Positions 1 to 8,106 of a stretch of 29,053 nucleotides of DNA are shown in pieces (the first letter of the stretch is position 1; each line of letters starts with the position of its first letter). Source of the stretch: an uncultured Porphyromonadaceae bacterium (GTDB lineage: Bacteria; Bacteroidota; Bacteroidia; Bacteroidales; Muribaculaceae); assembly GCA_905202215.1 (NCBI GenBank), contig CAJKRG010000038.1, forward strand, positions 1 through 29,053, in the 5' to 3' direction. Under the pieces are notes generated by a model. The model saw only the letters and a program-made list of their open reading frames with translations. It was not told the DNA's origin and ran no database searches. Position numbers and translations under genes: made by a program.

Positions 1-187
1 CGAAGAGATAAAGACACTCTGAATTTTTGGAGGCGAAGCCTTTGATACCTCCATGACTGATATTATGATTTGATCTGAAAACGGGCGTTTTTTAACAATA
101 GCACCGGTTTGGTGTCTTTTTGTTAACTTGCCCGTCATTCATCGGTCACATAGCCACCGCTATGCTCCCTCTTCATAACGTGCAATT
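1..187. other. Stem-loop-rich window edge, no assignable gene
   Basis: No convincing gene is visible. Two stem-loops can be read: GGAGG at 29-33 with CCTCC at 48-52, and a longer interrupted hairpin from 81 to 135 pairing ACGGGC with GCCCGT, TTAACAA with TTGTTAA and CACC with GGTG. On the minus strand a frame starting with ATG at 138 stays open for 46 codons to the window edge. It could be the start of a truncated gene, for example a transposase, but I do not recognise the sequence. Its position just inside the inverted repeat at 188-241 is compatible with a mobile-element interior. Confidence 0.35.
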
Positions 188-241
188 TAAGCTAAAATAC
201 ACCAACCTGTAGTTTAACGGATATTATGAAACACCCTCTAA
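188..241. repeat. Left arm of window-end inverted repeat
   Basis: This 54-bp segment is the reverse complement of 29000-29053 with 50 of 54 positions identical. The match stops at 241, right beside the terminator of the candidate small RNA. At the other end it runs to the last base of the window, so its full length is unknown. It resembles two inward-facing ends of related insertion elements, but no transposase was identified to prove that. Confidence 0.7.
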
Positions 242-242
242 A

Positions 243-349
243 TAAAAAAGAGCGGCCTTGCGACTGCTCTTTCCGACCGGGCAAAACCGATCCCTAAAAT
301 CGTTGCTTACGCGCTCGAAGTATTTCTTTCAAGGGGAAACTACCCTTTG
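243..349 (-). ncRNA. Candidate small RNA (~107 nt) with own promoter and terminator
   Basis: On the minus strand a complete promoter (-33 TTTG, 20-nt spacer, -7 TATCTTTG) predicts a start near 349. About 80 nt downstream comes a hairpin followed by a run of six T, a classical intrinsic terminator. No start codon opens a meaningful frame between them. Inside, a short CGAT/ATCG stem can be drawn. I do not match it to SRP RNA, 6S RNA, tmRNA or RNase P. The promoter-terminator pairing is seen directly; the RNA itself and any role are inferred. Confidence 0.5.
247..272 (-). terminator. Intrinsic terminator of the candidate small RNA
   Basis: Arms AAAGAGC and GCTCTTT enclose a 12-nt loop, and the minus strand continues with six T then ATT. 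It ends just before the inverted-repeat arm at 241. Confidence 0.7.
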
Positions 350-355
350 TGGATG

Positions 356-387
356 CAAAGATAGCAAACATTTTAGGATTCCACAAA
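356..387 (-). promoter_or_regulatory. Bacteroidetes-type promoter for the candidate small RNA
   Basis: On the minus strand, TTTG (384-387) is followed by exactly 20 nt and TATCTTTG (356-363). This fits the Bacteroidetes sigma-ABfr consensus TTTG / TAnnTTTG. It points away from the permease gene at 507-1664 and towards the terminator at 247-272. Confidence 0.65.
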
Positions 388-506
388 AATTAAACACTAC
401 ATTTCATCGAAAAGTTTTTTATTTACTGCGTTTTACCACAAAAGTGCGTTGTGATAAATGACTATTTATGACTTTTCATAACCTCCGTGACAAAAAGGAA
501 TATACT

Positions 507-1664
507 TTATTCGTCGTCGGTCATCTGGTGGAGGGCTACTGAGTCGTCGTGGTGTTCGGAGGGCGTTTCGCCGTCCTCGCGGCTTGTGATGTAGAGATCG
601 TAGTAGGCCAGGATAAGAGTGGTGAGAGGGAGCGCTATGATCAGGCCGATGAAGCCTAAGAGGGTGCCCCACACCGAGAGCGAGAACAGGATGATGGCAG
701 GGTTGAGGCCCATTGCCTTACCCATGATTTTCGGTGTCAGCACCAGGTCTTGAATGCACTGCACGATGATATAAACCGCCATGCACGACCACCACACATG
801 CCAGAAGTCGGCGTCCGTGTCGGCCGAATAGACAAGGCAGACCAGTGTCGTGGGCACAAGCGATATGAGCTGGAGGTAGGGCACCATATTGAGCACACCG
901 ATGAAGAGTCCGAGCACTATGGCCATCGGAAGGTGTATGATACTGAAACCGATGCAAAACATTATGCCGACCAGAAAGGCCACCAGGGCCTGACCGCGGA
1001 AATAGTGGTTCATCGAGTTTTTCACGTCGTTGGCTATGCGGAATGTCGTCGGGCGGTATTTGGGAGGCACCAGACGCTTGAATCCCTTGAGCAGCCGCTC
1101 GTAGTCGAGCATGATGAAAACAACATACAGCAGCACCACGAACCAGTTGAATATTCCCATCACCAGATTATAGCCGCCCGTTATGAAGGTGCCTATGGTG
1201 TCGAATATTGTGCGCAGATCCTGGTTGGTCAGTTCGTGTGATATGCGGTTGAAGTCTATGTTGGTGCGCAGGTAGTCGTGGAGCCAGTCGGGTATGAAGG
1301 CGATCTGCGCGCCCGCCGCCGCATATCCGCTCACGAACTGTGCCACCTGATGCACCTCGTCCATCATCGACGGAACTATGAAGACGCTTATGGCCGAAAT
1401 CACCAGTACGCTCTCGAACAGGGTCATCAGAATCGGCAGCCAGCGTTTTTTTACTCTGAGCAGCCGTTTGTTGTACTGCACGAACGGTTCGAGCAGATAG
1501 GCTATCAGCCACGCCACAAGAAAGGGCAGCAGAACGGATTTCAGGATGCCTATGAGCCATACGGCGCCGAGAATGGCCGCGAGGGTGAGAACCATACGTA
1601 CCACACGGTCGAATGTATAGGGTCGCGATGGCTGTGGAGCGGGAGATATAGTGTTTTCTGACAT
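507..1664 (-). CDS. AI-2E family transporter (PerM/YdiK/TqsA-like permease)
   Basis: A 385-aa polytopic inner-membrane protein of the AI-2E/UPF0118 family, whose members include autoinducer-2 exporters and sodium/proton antiporters; the substrate cannot be read from sequence. A hydrophobic pair lies near the N-terminus, a soluble helical stretch follows, and the C-terminal half carries the family's long hydrophobic helices including a G-V-L-N-M-V-P-Y element and the conserved G-x-N-P-A-I-I-L-F motif. The frame is open to 1727, but I chose the internal ATG at 1664 because the extra 21 residues look like leader DNA and lie over a promoter-like box. The last ~25 residues are acidic. It is divergent from the MFS gene at 1752. 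Confidence 0.85.
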   Translation of the reverse strand: MSENTISPAPQPSRPYTFDRVVRMVLTLAAILGAVWLIGILKSVLLPFLVAWLIAYLLEPFVQYNKRLLRVKKRWLPILMTLFESVLVISAISVFIVPSMMDEVHQVAQFVSGYAAAGAQIAFIPDWLHDYLRTNIDFNRISHELTNQDLRTIFDTIGTFITGGYNLVMGIFNWFVVLLYVVFIMLDYERLLKGFKRLVPPKYRPTTFRIANDVKNSMNHYFRGQALVAFLVGIMFCIGFSIIHLPMAIVLGLFIGVLNMVPYLQLISLVPTTLVCLVYSADTDADFWHVWWSCMAVYIIVQCIQDLVLTPKIMGKAMGLNPAIILFSLSVWGTLLGFIGLIIALPLTTLILAYYDLYITSREDGETPSEHHDDSVALHQMTDDE

Positions 1665-1693
1665 TTTGGGTCGGTGGAAATCAATATTTTTTT

Positions 1694-1721
1694 CAAAGTT
1701 AAGGAAAAATCGGTAATTTTG
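1694..1721. promoter_or_regulatory. Divergent promoter pair
   Basis: The minus strand carries TAACTTTG (1694-1701) directed at the AI-2E permease and the plus strand carries TAATTTTG (1714-1721) directed at the MFS gene. Both match TAnnTTTG. The -33 boxes are less clear. The two boxes lie 12 bp apart, so the two genes could be transcribed competitively. Confidence 0.5.
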
Positions 1722-1751
1722 TGGCAAAATTTGGAAAAAGTAATATTGAAA

Positions 1752-3248
1752 ATGACAGAAACAATCAAGCAGACGCTCAACGACAAGGCGTGGGCGCGCT
1801 GGCTGGCACTGATCCTTGTGGCGTCGATGATGTTCTTCGCATACATGTTCGTCGACGTGATGGCTCCTCTGAAGAGCATGCTCGATCCCCAGCTCGGCTG
1901 GAATTCGACGGCATACGGCACATACCGCTCCGCCGAATATATCCTCAACGTATGCGGCTTCCTCATTATCGCCGGTTTCATTCTCGATAAGACCGGCATA
2001 CGCTTCACCGGCCTTCTCTCGGCCTCCCTCATGCTTGTGGGCGCCCTCATCAAGCTATATGGTATCAGCGACCTGATGGTCGGCACCGGTCTCGAGACAT
2101 GGCTCAATTCCTGGTGGACCTCGATGCCCGCAAGCGCCAAGATGGCTTCGCTCGGTTTCATGATTTTTGGCTGCGGATGCGAAATGGCCGGTACTACCGT
2201 CTCCAAGGCTATCGCCAAGTGGTTTAAAGGCAAGGAAATGGCACTCGCCATGGGTCTTGAGATGGCCATTGCCCGTGTTGGCGTGTTCGCCATATTCTCG
2301 ATTTCGCCGCTGATCGCCGATTCCTTCGGCACCGTCGTGGCCCCGGTGGCATTCTGTACAGTCCTTCTGTTCATAGGCCTCATATCCTATTCGGTCTTCT
2401 CGGTCATGGATACGCGTCTCGACCGACAGCTCGGCAAGGACAAGGCCGACGGCGAGGCCTCCGACGAGGAATTCAAGGCTTCCGATATCAAGAATATCTT
2501 CTCGAGCCATATTTTCTGGGTTGTGGCCCTTCTCTGCGTGCTTTACTATTCGGCAATTTTCCCCTTCCAGGCCTACGGAGCCGAAATGCTCCAGTGTAAC
2601 ATCGGCGACATATCGGCCCAGGAAGCATCCAATATTTTCCGCTGGTTCCCCATCGGCGCGGCTGTGGTCACTGTTTTCCTCGGAAACTTCCTCGACCGTC
2701 GCGGCAAGGGTGCGACCATGCTTATCTATGGCGCCCTGCTTCTGATCGCGTGTCATCTGATCTTCGCCTTCCTTCTGCCTGCCACACACAGCAAGGTTCT
2801 CGCATATTGCACCATCGTCGTGCTCGGCATTTCCTTTGCCCTTGTCCCGGCAGCCCTCTGGCCTTCGGTGCCTAAGATCATCGAGGAAAAGGTGCTCGGC
2901 AGCGCATACTGTCTCATCTTCTGGGTGCAGAACATCGGTCTCTGCCTCGTGCCCCTTCTCATCGGCTATGTGCTCGATTCCGTGAACGCCTCGAATGCCC
3001 TTGTGCAGAGCGAAATGGCACAGCTCGAGCAGTGGAAGGCTCTCGGCGAGGAACCCGCCGAAGGTTTCTTTATCCACTATGACTATACCATTCCGATGAT
3101 CATTTTCGCCGGTTTCGGTGTTCTCGCTCTTCTTCTGGCCATATATCTCAAGGCTCTCGACAAGAAGAAACACTACGGTCTCGAAGAGCCCAACATCAAG
3201 CCCAATACCGAGGCTCTCGAAGCCGAAACCGAATCGGCAGAAGAATAA
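1752..3248 (+). CDS. Major facilitator superfamily transporter (OxlT/NarK-like)
   Basis: A 498-aa inner-membrane transporter with about twelve hydrophobic segments. A cytosolic loop around residues 225-255 is rich in Asp, Glu and Lys and separates the two six-helix halves. The first half contains a D-K-T-G-I-R loop, the usual MFS signature between helices 2 and 3, and the second half has the equivalent D-R-R-G-K-G. The overall pattern resembles organic anion antiporter and uptake families, but the substrate is not predictable. The frame is open from 1674. I prefer the ATG at 1752 because it follows the TAATTTTG box by a short leader and starts a normal cytosolic N-terminus. The acidic C-terminal tail precedes a strong terminator. 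Confidence 0.8.
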   Translation: MTETIKQTLNDKAWARWLALILVASMMFFAYMFVDVMAPLKSMLDPQLGWNSTAYGTYRSAEYILNVCGFLIIAGFILDKTGIRFTGLLSASLMLVGALIKLYGISDLMVGTGLETWLNSWWTSMPASAKMASLGFMIFGCGCEMAGTTVSKAIAKWFKGKEMALAMGLEMAIARVGVFAIFSISPLIADSFGTVVAPVAFCTVLLFIGLISYSVFSVMDTRLDRQLGKDKADGEASDEEFKASDIKNIFSSHIFWVVALLCVLYYSAIFPFQAYGAEMLQCNIGDISAQEASNIFRWFPIGAAVVTVFLGNFLDRRGKGATMLIYGALLLIACHLIFAFLLPATHSKVLAYCTIVVLGISFALVPAALWPSVPKIIEEKVLGSAYCLIFWVQNIGLCLVPLLIGYVLDSVNASNALVQSEMAQLEQWKALGEEPAEGFFIHYDYTIPMIIFAGFGVLALLLAIYLKALDKKKHYGLEEPNIKPNTEALEAETESAEE

Positions 3249-3265
3249 TTGGCTCACTCATTGCA

Positions 3266-3306
3266 CAAAAAAAAGCGGACCGGCATGGCTGTCGGTTCGC
3301 TTTTTA
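3266..3306. terminator. Bidirectional intrinsic terminator
   Basis: AAAGCGGACCG (3271-3281) pairs with CGGTTCGCTTT (3292-3302) with one G-T pair. A-rich and T-rich flanks make it work in both directions, separating the convergent MFS gene and lipoprotein gene. Confidence 0.8.
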
Positions 3307-3320
3307 CGTGTAGTGTAGCG

Positions 3321-3848
3321 TTATTTAAGGAGATCCTTTACTTTGTCGGCACCTTTCTGTGCGGCGTCGGCAGTGGCTTCCTTGGCTTTGTCGGCGGCGT
3401 CGGATGCGGCATCCTTGGCCTGGTTATAGGTGTCGGCGGCAGCTTCCTTCACACCCTCGACGGCATTGGAGGCGGCAGAGCCGACGCTGTCGGTAGCGGC
3501 CGAAGCGGCGTCTTTTGCCTGGTCCAGTTTATCGCCGGCAACATCCTTTACCTTGCCCAGAGCGGTGTTCACGGCGTCGAAAGTACCGCTCAGTGCAGGA
3601 GCCTTTTCTTTTACGATAGGTTCGATCTGGTCGAGATATTTCTTGGCTTCGTCGATTTTACCTTCGTCAACGAGTTTCTTTGCATAGTCTTTGGCCTGGT
3701 CTACATACACCTTGAGGCTGTCGGGATTAGTGCAGTTCTCGATTTTTGTCTTCATTTCTGATGCCGAAACATCTCGGGTCGACTTAGAGCCGCAGGAAGT
3801 GGCTGCAAGAGCAAGAGCCAGAACGGCTGTCAAAACTAACTTTTTCAT
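3321..3848 (-). CDS. Small lipoprotein with long amphipathic helical repeats
   Basis: A 175-aa predicted lipoprotein. The signal peptide ends at L-A-A-T-S-C with the lipidated Cys at residue 19. The mature part is almost entirely helical and very rich in Ala, Lys and Asp. The second half (about residues 90-175) repeats short units such as D-A-A-S-A-A and A-K-D-A-A-S-D-A, resembling late-embryogenesis-abundant or YtjP/apolipoprotein-like helices. Such proteins may coat membranes or act as stress-protective disordered chains, but no specific function is assigned. A start further upstream (3875) is possible but would add nine residues before a perfect signal peptide, so 3848 is preferred. Confidence 0.8.
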   Translation of the reverse strand: MKKLVLTAVLALALAATSCGSKSTRDVSASEMKTKIENCTNPDSLKVYVDQAKDYAKKLVDEGKIDEAKKYLDQIEPIVKEKAPALSGTFDAVNTALGKVKDVAGDKLDQAKDAASAATDSVGSAASNAVEGVKEAAADTYNQAKDAASDAADKAKEATADAAQKGADKVKDLLK

Positions 3849-3974
3849 TTTTGTGTAATTTTCGTAGTTACTCATTCTGAAACATGCGGCTTGCGTGAAA
3901 AGTTGGATTTCGTCGCGTTAATATATGTTAACACATGCCTGCGGACGGCAAGGAGTCTATCCGATCGCAGGGCA

Positions 3975-4008
3975 CAAAAAAAGCGGCGTTCCCCCGAGGG
4001 AGAACGCC
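3975..4008 (-). terminator. Intrinsic terminator of the DJ-1 family gene
   Basis: GGCGTT (3985-3990) pairs with AACGCC (4003-4008), with further C/G pairs inside. The minus strand then reads GC and seven or more T. It lies 16 bp beyond the stop codon of the DJ-1 gene. Confidence 0.8.
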
Positions 4009-4023
4009 ACTCCTTTTGATATC

Positions 4024-4596
4024 TTAGAAATAGAAATTCATGCTCTTGGGATAGTAGAGCATGGCCGACCCTACCTGCTGTGCCACGCTGTCGCCAAGAG
4101 AATTGGCCACGATAGCCAGTGCGAAACGCAACGACGAACTCGGGCCGTTGGCCGTGATGAGAGTGTCGAGTGTCATCACGGGAACATCGCGCATGACGGC
4201 GCCATGTTTCTTGCAGTCAGCCTCGAAGCCCGGATAGCAGGTGGCTTCGCGGCCGTCGAGAATGCCGAGCGGAGCCAGAACAACGGCCGGCGATGCGCAG
4301 ATTGCCGCGATCTTGCCCTTGTGTACTTTCAGAAGATCGCCAAGGGCCTCGAATTCATGAAGATGGGTGGCGCCGGGCATACCGCCGGGCAGTATCAGCC
4401 ATTCCGATCCTGCAAAGTCGGCTTCCTTGAAGGTGAGGTCGGCTTCTACGGGGATTCCGTGTGCTCCTGCGACTTTTTTGGAGTCGGTGATAGATACGGT
4501 TTTGATGTCCATGCCGGCGCGGCGTAATACGTCGACTACGGTGAGAGCCTCGATTTCTTCGAAACCTTCGGCAAGGAAAATAAATGAACGGTGCAT
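4024..4596 (-). CDS. DJ-1/PfpI family protein (YajL/ThiJ-like)
   Basis: A 190-aa cytosolic single-domain protein of the DJ-1 superfamily, whose bacterial members act in protection against carbonyl and oxidative stress, with glyoxalase or deglycase activities reported. Diagnostic residues are in place: E-G-F-E-E-I-E-A with Glu16 in the position of human Glu18, the L-P-G-G-M-P-G-A glycine loop (residues 69-76), and the nucleophile elbow A-I-C-A-S-P-A-V with Cys100. Usual bacterial homologues have A-I-C-A-A-P, so Ser102 is a mild variant. The length is normal. It has its own terminator and is divergent from apbE. Confidence 0.9.
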   Translation of the reverse strand: MHRSFIFLAEGFEEIEALTVVDVLRRAGMDIKTVSITDSKKVAGAHGIPVEADLTFKEADFAGSEWLILPGGMPGATHLHEFEALGDLLKVHKGKIAAICASPAVVLAPLGILDGREATCYPGFEADCKKHGAVMRDVPVMTLDTLITANGPSSSLRFALAIVANSLGDSVAQQVGSAMLYYPKSMNFYF

Positions 4597-4741
4597 GGTC
4601 GGTTTTCTTTGAAAATGGATAGACTAAATGATTTTAGGTTATGGGGAAAAGGTGTTTGCGCAAGGCGGCTGCCTGTTCCTCCTACTTAGATACAAACGGG
4701 CCAATAGGCGGTTTTGTTCGGTGCGCTGACAATTTTTTTAG

Positions 4742-4749
4742 TAATTTTG
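4742..4749 (+). promoter_or_regulatory. -7 promoter box upstream of apbE
   Basis: TAATTTTG matches TAnnTTTG and lies 19 nt before the apbE start codon, predicting a leader of only about a dozen nucleotides. No well-spaced -33 box is seen. Confidence 0.45.
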
Positions 4750-4768
4750 GACAAATTTAGATTTAAGG

Positions 4769-5767
4769 ATGAAACGTAAAAATTTTATTCTGCCGCTAAT
4801 GTCGGCATTTATTTTGACATTTGCAAGTTGTAGCCAAAATTTTATAACAAATAATGGCGAGGCATGGGCTACGACTTACCATATAGTCTATTTCTCGGAT
4901 CAAGATCTCTCCGATTCAATAAAGGCGGTGATCGACTTGGTCGACAACGAACTGTCTATGTTCAACCCCGCTTCGGTGCTGTCGGCTGTCAACGCGGGCG
5001 CCACCGATACTGTCGACGTTCATTTCCGCAAGGTGTTCGGCTGCGCCTCCTATGTTTCTGTGATTTCCGGTGGCAGATACGATCCTACGGTAGCGCCTCT
5101 TGTCGACATATGGGGCTTCGGGCGCGGATCATCGGCAGTGGATCCTTCCGACTCTCTGGTCTCGGCCGTCCTTGCTTCTGTCGGCATTGCAGAGTGTCGT
5201 ATCGACGATACAGGGCGCCTTACGCGCAAAAGTGATTCCACCGAGTTCGATTTCTCCTCGCTTGCCAAGGGCTACGGGGTCGACTGTGTGGCGGCGATGC
5301 TCGAGCGTAACGGCGTTGCCGACTATATGGTCGAGATCGGTGGCGAGATCCGTGTGCTCGGGCATAGTCCCAGAGGCCGCAAATGGCGCATACAGATAGA
5401 TGAACCTCTCCCGGGCGCGGCTCACGCCCGTTTTACGGTGCTCGAGCTGGGGCCCGACCCGGTCGCAGTGGCTACAAGCGGCAATTACCGCAACTACAGG
5501 GCCGATTCCGACGGAAAAATATTCGGACATACCATCTCTCCCCTCACGGGGCGCCCGGTGCTTACCGAAGTTCTTTCGGCCACGGTGCTCGCGTCGTCGT
5601 GCATGCTTGCCGATGCGCTCGCAACAGCCTGTATGACAGGCACCGCACAGCAGGCTGAATCTCTTCTTGAGTTTGCGGGAGCCGACGGCCTGATTATAAC
5701 CGCAGATAAGGATGGAACGATGACGGCAAAAAAAATCGGCTGTCTCCCGACAACCGAAAATCCTTAA
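4769..5767 (+). CDS. apbE: FAD:protein FMN transferase, lipoprotein
   Basis: A 332-aa ApbE enzyme that covalently attaches FMN to Thr/Ser of target flavoproteins such as RnfG, NqrB and NqrC in the periplasm. The signal peptide ends with F-A-S-C, lipid Cys21. Family elements in order: G-E-A-W-A-T-T-Y-H substrate strand (residues ~30-38), N-E-L-S-M-F-N-P (~60-67), F-D-F-S-S-L-A-K-G-Y (~164-173), I-G-G-E-I-R (~193-198), S-G-N-Y-R-N-Y (~237-243), G-H-T-I-S-P-L-T-G-R-P (~253-263) and the final A-D-A-L-A-T-A metal-binding segment (~280-286). No Rnf/Nqr or other flavoprotein gene is in the window, so its substrate is encoded elsewhere. Confidence 0.92.
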   Translation: MKRKNFILPLMSAFILTFASCSQNFITNNGEAWATTYHIVYFSDQDLSDSIKAVIDLVDNELSMFNPASVLSAVNAGATDTVDVHFRKVFGCASYVSVISGGRYDPTVAPLVDIWGFGRGSSAVDPSDSLVSAVLASVGIAECRIDDTGRLTRKSDSTEFDFSSLAKGYGVDCVAAMLERNGVADYMVEIGGEIRVLGHSPRGRKWRIQIDEPLPGAAHARFTVLELGPDPVAVATSGNYRNYRADSDGKIFGHTISPLTGRPVLTEVLSATVLASSCMLADALATACMTGTAQQAESLLEFAGADGLIITADKDGTMTAKKIGCLPTTENP

Positions 5768-5783
5768 CCTTAAATCTAATACC

Positions 5784-5939
5784 ATGAAAAACACAGTGCA
5801 AATTAGCAAATGTACTTATAAAACGCACGGAGCGCCCGATGGTTCGCTCTATAAATTCGATTTAACGTATTTTAACTCGTTTTTCGCCGAAAAAATACTA
5901 ATTTCGAAACCGATAAGAATGCTATTGCAGGAGTTCTGA
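5784..5939 (+). CDS. Possible 51-aa small protein
   Basis: A short frame begins at ATG 5784, 16 nt after the apbE stop and behind an A/T-rich stretch like those preceding other starts here. It encodes a basic 51-residue peptide with an aromatic centre (D-L-T-Y-F-N-S-F-F) and no signal peptide or recognisable domain. It ends 33 nt before the response regulator start. It may be a leader peptide, a small protein or a chance frame: third codon positions are A/T-rich, unlike the neighbouring genes, which argues against it. Confidence 0.25.
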   Translation: MKNTVQISKCTYKTHGAPDGSLYKFDLTYFNSFFAEKILISKPIRMLLQEF

Positions 5940-5972
5940 GCCGTTCCCCGGCTGTAATAACAAGATATATTT

Positions 5973-6686
5973 ATGAGTACAAAGATATTAGTCATCGACG
6001 ATGAAGAGGCCCTCTGCGAGATTCTGAAATTCAATCTTGAGAAAGAGGGCTACGAAGTCGACTGCGCATATAGTGCCGAAGAGGCTCTGGGAATGGATTT
6101 GAAAGACTATTCGCTTTTCTTGGTCGATATCATGATGGACAAGTTGAGCGGATATGACTTCGCCAAGGCCATACGCAACGACGCAGCCACCGAAACCACG
6201 CCGATACTTTTCTGCTCGGCGCTCTCCGGCGAGGACTTCGTTGTGAAAGGCCTCAATATCGGCGCCGACGACTATGTGACCAAACCTTTCGTCATCGGCG
6301 AGGTGCTTGCACGCGTGCGTGCTGTCCTCCGCCGTTCGGGCGCTACACGCCGCCAGGAAGCCGTCGCCAAAAACGGCTCCATCTACGAAAGCGATATCAC
6401 CTTCCGCGATCTCCGTATCGACCGCAACGATAAAGTGTGCCTTCTCAACGGCGAGCGTCTGCAGCTCACGCGCACGGAGTTCGATATCCTTCTCTTCTTC
6501 CTCACACATCAGAACCGTATCTATTCCAGCGAGGAAATAATACAGAATGTGTGGGGCGATGATGTTGTCGTGACAGAGCGTACAATCGATACTAATATAA
6601 CCAGGCTTCGTAAAAAACTTGGCTCATACGACAAATATATAGTCACCCGCCAAGGCTTCGGTTATGGATTTAAGGAGAAAGATTAG
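5973..6686 (+). CDS. OmpR/PhoB-family response regulator
   Basis: A 237-aa cytosolic transcription regulator. The receiver domain (about 1-120) has the acidic pair Asp9/Asp10, phospho-acceptor Asp52 in L-V-D-I-M-M, and Lys104 in V-T-K-P-F. A winged-helix DNA-binding domain (about 138-235) follows, with L-T-R-T-E-F-D-I-L, the recognition helix region R-T-I-D-T-N-I-T-R-L-R-K-K-L and a terminal G-F-G-Y-G-F wing. Its last 23 bases overlap the kinase gene start, so the two are translated together and form one two-component system. It is distinct from RprY encoded further right. The target genes and signal are unknown. Confidence 0.92.
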   Translation: MSTKILVIDDEEALCEILKFNLEKEGYEVDCAYSAEEALGMDLKDYSLFLVDIMMDKLSGYDFAKAIRNDAATETTPILFCSALSGEDFVVKGLNIGADDYVTKPFVIGEVLARVRAVLRRSGATRRQEAVAKNGSIYESDITFRDLRIDRNDKVCLLNGERLQLTRTEFDILLFFLTHQNRIYSSEEIIQNVWGDDVVVTERTIDTNITRLRKKLGSYDKYIVTRQGFGYGFKEKD

Positions 6687-8100
6687 CTATCAGTGGCAGT
6701 TGTTCGTGCCTCTCACACTCACTCTGTGGGTCGTGATAATCGGCATGGGATATCTCCAGTTTCATAACGAGGCCGAGCTGCGTCGCGAGAAGATTCGCGA
6801 GCAGCTCGATCTGGTAAACGCACGTGTGATAGCCGCCTACGAGAAAGATTTTAACCCGGATGACTTTCTCGACTTCGTGGCGCGATACTATATCGAGAAT
6901 CCGCTCTACGACAAGATCCGCATATCACTCTTTACCGACGGTGTGCTCACGAAGGCCTACGGACGCCCGATCACCCTCACCGACGCCGAAAAGGCCGGCG
7001 ATTATTCCGGTATGGACGCCACGACATCCGACGGCGATTATTTCTACCGGCAGCCTCATCACAGCGCCGACGGCAGGATAGTGGTGTGTACAATTCTGCC
7101 ATATAACAAAAAGGTAAGCATGGCCGCTACTCCATCGGCCCGGATCATGTATATCGTCATCGCCATCGGCCTTGTGGTCACCATTGTGTCCTTTTTCTCC
7201 ACTCGTTATTTCGGCCGCAACATCAAGATTCTGCGCACTATCGCCGAGCGTGCCGCTTCCGACCCCAATTTCATTCCGGCCATGGACTATCCTCACGACG
7301 AGCTGGGCGATATCAGCCGCCAGATAATCCATATGTACAACGAACGCTCGCAGGCCATGTGCAGCCTGAAGCGGGAGCACAATGTGGCCATGCACGCCAT
7401 CGAGGAAAAGGCTCGCGCAAAGCGACAGCTCACCAATAATATCAACCATGAGCTCCGCACCCCCATCGGTGTCATAAAGGGCTATCTCGACACTATTCTC
7501 GATAATCCCGACATGGACGATGCCTCGCGTACCCACTTCCTCAAAAAAGCCCGCGAGCATGTCAACCGCCTTGTCAATCTTATTGCCGATGTCTCCGCGA
7601 TAACGCGTCTCGAAGAGGGCGGAAACATGATCAGCACCGAAGAACTCGATTTCCACGATACTGTCTATACCCTTGCAAACGATATCGAGGAATCCGGATC
7701 GCTCGGCGAAATGACTTTCAGTTTCGACGTGCCGTTCGACTGCAAGATTCACGGAAACTACAACCTCCTCACCGGCATGATCATCAATCTGGTGAAAAAT
7801 GCCGCCGCATATTCGAAAGGCACCGAATGCCAGCTCACATGCACGGGAGAAGACGAGAACTTCTATTATTTCCTCTTCCGCGACAACGGTACCGGAGTGG
7901 GCGAGGAGCATCTTCCTCATATATTCGAGCGTTTCTACCGTATCGACTCGGGACGTTCGCGAAAGGCCGGCGGCACCGGTCTCGGACTGCCCATCGTGCA
8001 GAACACCGTTCTCGCCCATGGCGGCAAGATAACCGTCGAGAACTGTCCCGGCGGAGGCCTCGGCTTCCGTTTCAGCCTCCCCAAGTACAAAGGCCGCTGA
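6664..8100 (+). CDS. Membrane sensor histidine kinase
   Basis: A 478-aa kinase partner of the overlapping regulator. Transmembrane helix 1 is around residues 12-28 and helix 2 around 161-180, bracketing a periplasmic sensor of ~130 residues with no recognised ligand fold. A HAMP-like stretch is next, then HisKA with His262 in N-H-E-L-R-T-P. The ATPase domain has the N box N-L-V-K-N-A-A, G1 D-N-G-T-G-V-G, F box F-E-R-F-Y-R and G2 G-G-T-G-L-G-L. All catalytic motifs are present, so it should be active. The stop is 6 bp from the end of the convergent GH43 gene and no terminator is visible between them. Confidence 0.92.
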   Translation: MDLRRKISYQWQLFVPLTLTLWVVIIGMGYLQFHNEAELRREKIREQLDLVNARVIAAYEKDFNPDDFLDFVARYYIENPLYDKIRISLFTDGVLTKAYGRPITLTDAEKAGDYSGMDATTSDGDYFYRQPHHSADGRIVVCTILPYNKKVSMAATPSARIMYIVIAIGLVVTIVSFFSTRYFGRNIKILRTIAERAASDPNFIPAMDYPHDELGDISRQIIHMYNERSQAMCSLKREHNVAMHAIEEKARAKRQLTNNINHELRTPIGVIKGYLDTILDNPDMDDASRTHFLKKAREHVNRLVNLIADVSAITRLEEGGNMISTEELDFHDTVYTLANDIEESGSLGEMTFSFDVPFDCKIHGNYNLLTGMIINLVKNAAAYSKGTECQLTCTGEDENFYYFLFRDNGTGVGEEHLPHIFERFYRIDSGRSRKAGGTGLGLPIVQNTVLAHGGKITVENCPGGGLGFRFSLPKYKGR

Positions 8101-8106
8101 TCCCGC

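Noticed and set aside
258..461. 67-codon plus-strand frame near the left edge
   Set aside because: It runs antisense across the small-RNA promoter and terminator and has no protein-like features.
2055..3257. 400-codon minus-strand frame opposite the MFS gene
   Set aside because: Shadow of a GC-rich coding strand; the plus strand shows clear transmembrane helices and MFS motifs.
6925..8019. 364-codon minus-strand frame opposite the histidine kinase
   Set aside because: Antisense shadow of a gene with all kinase motifs intact.
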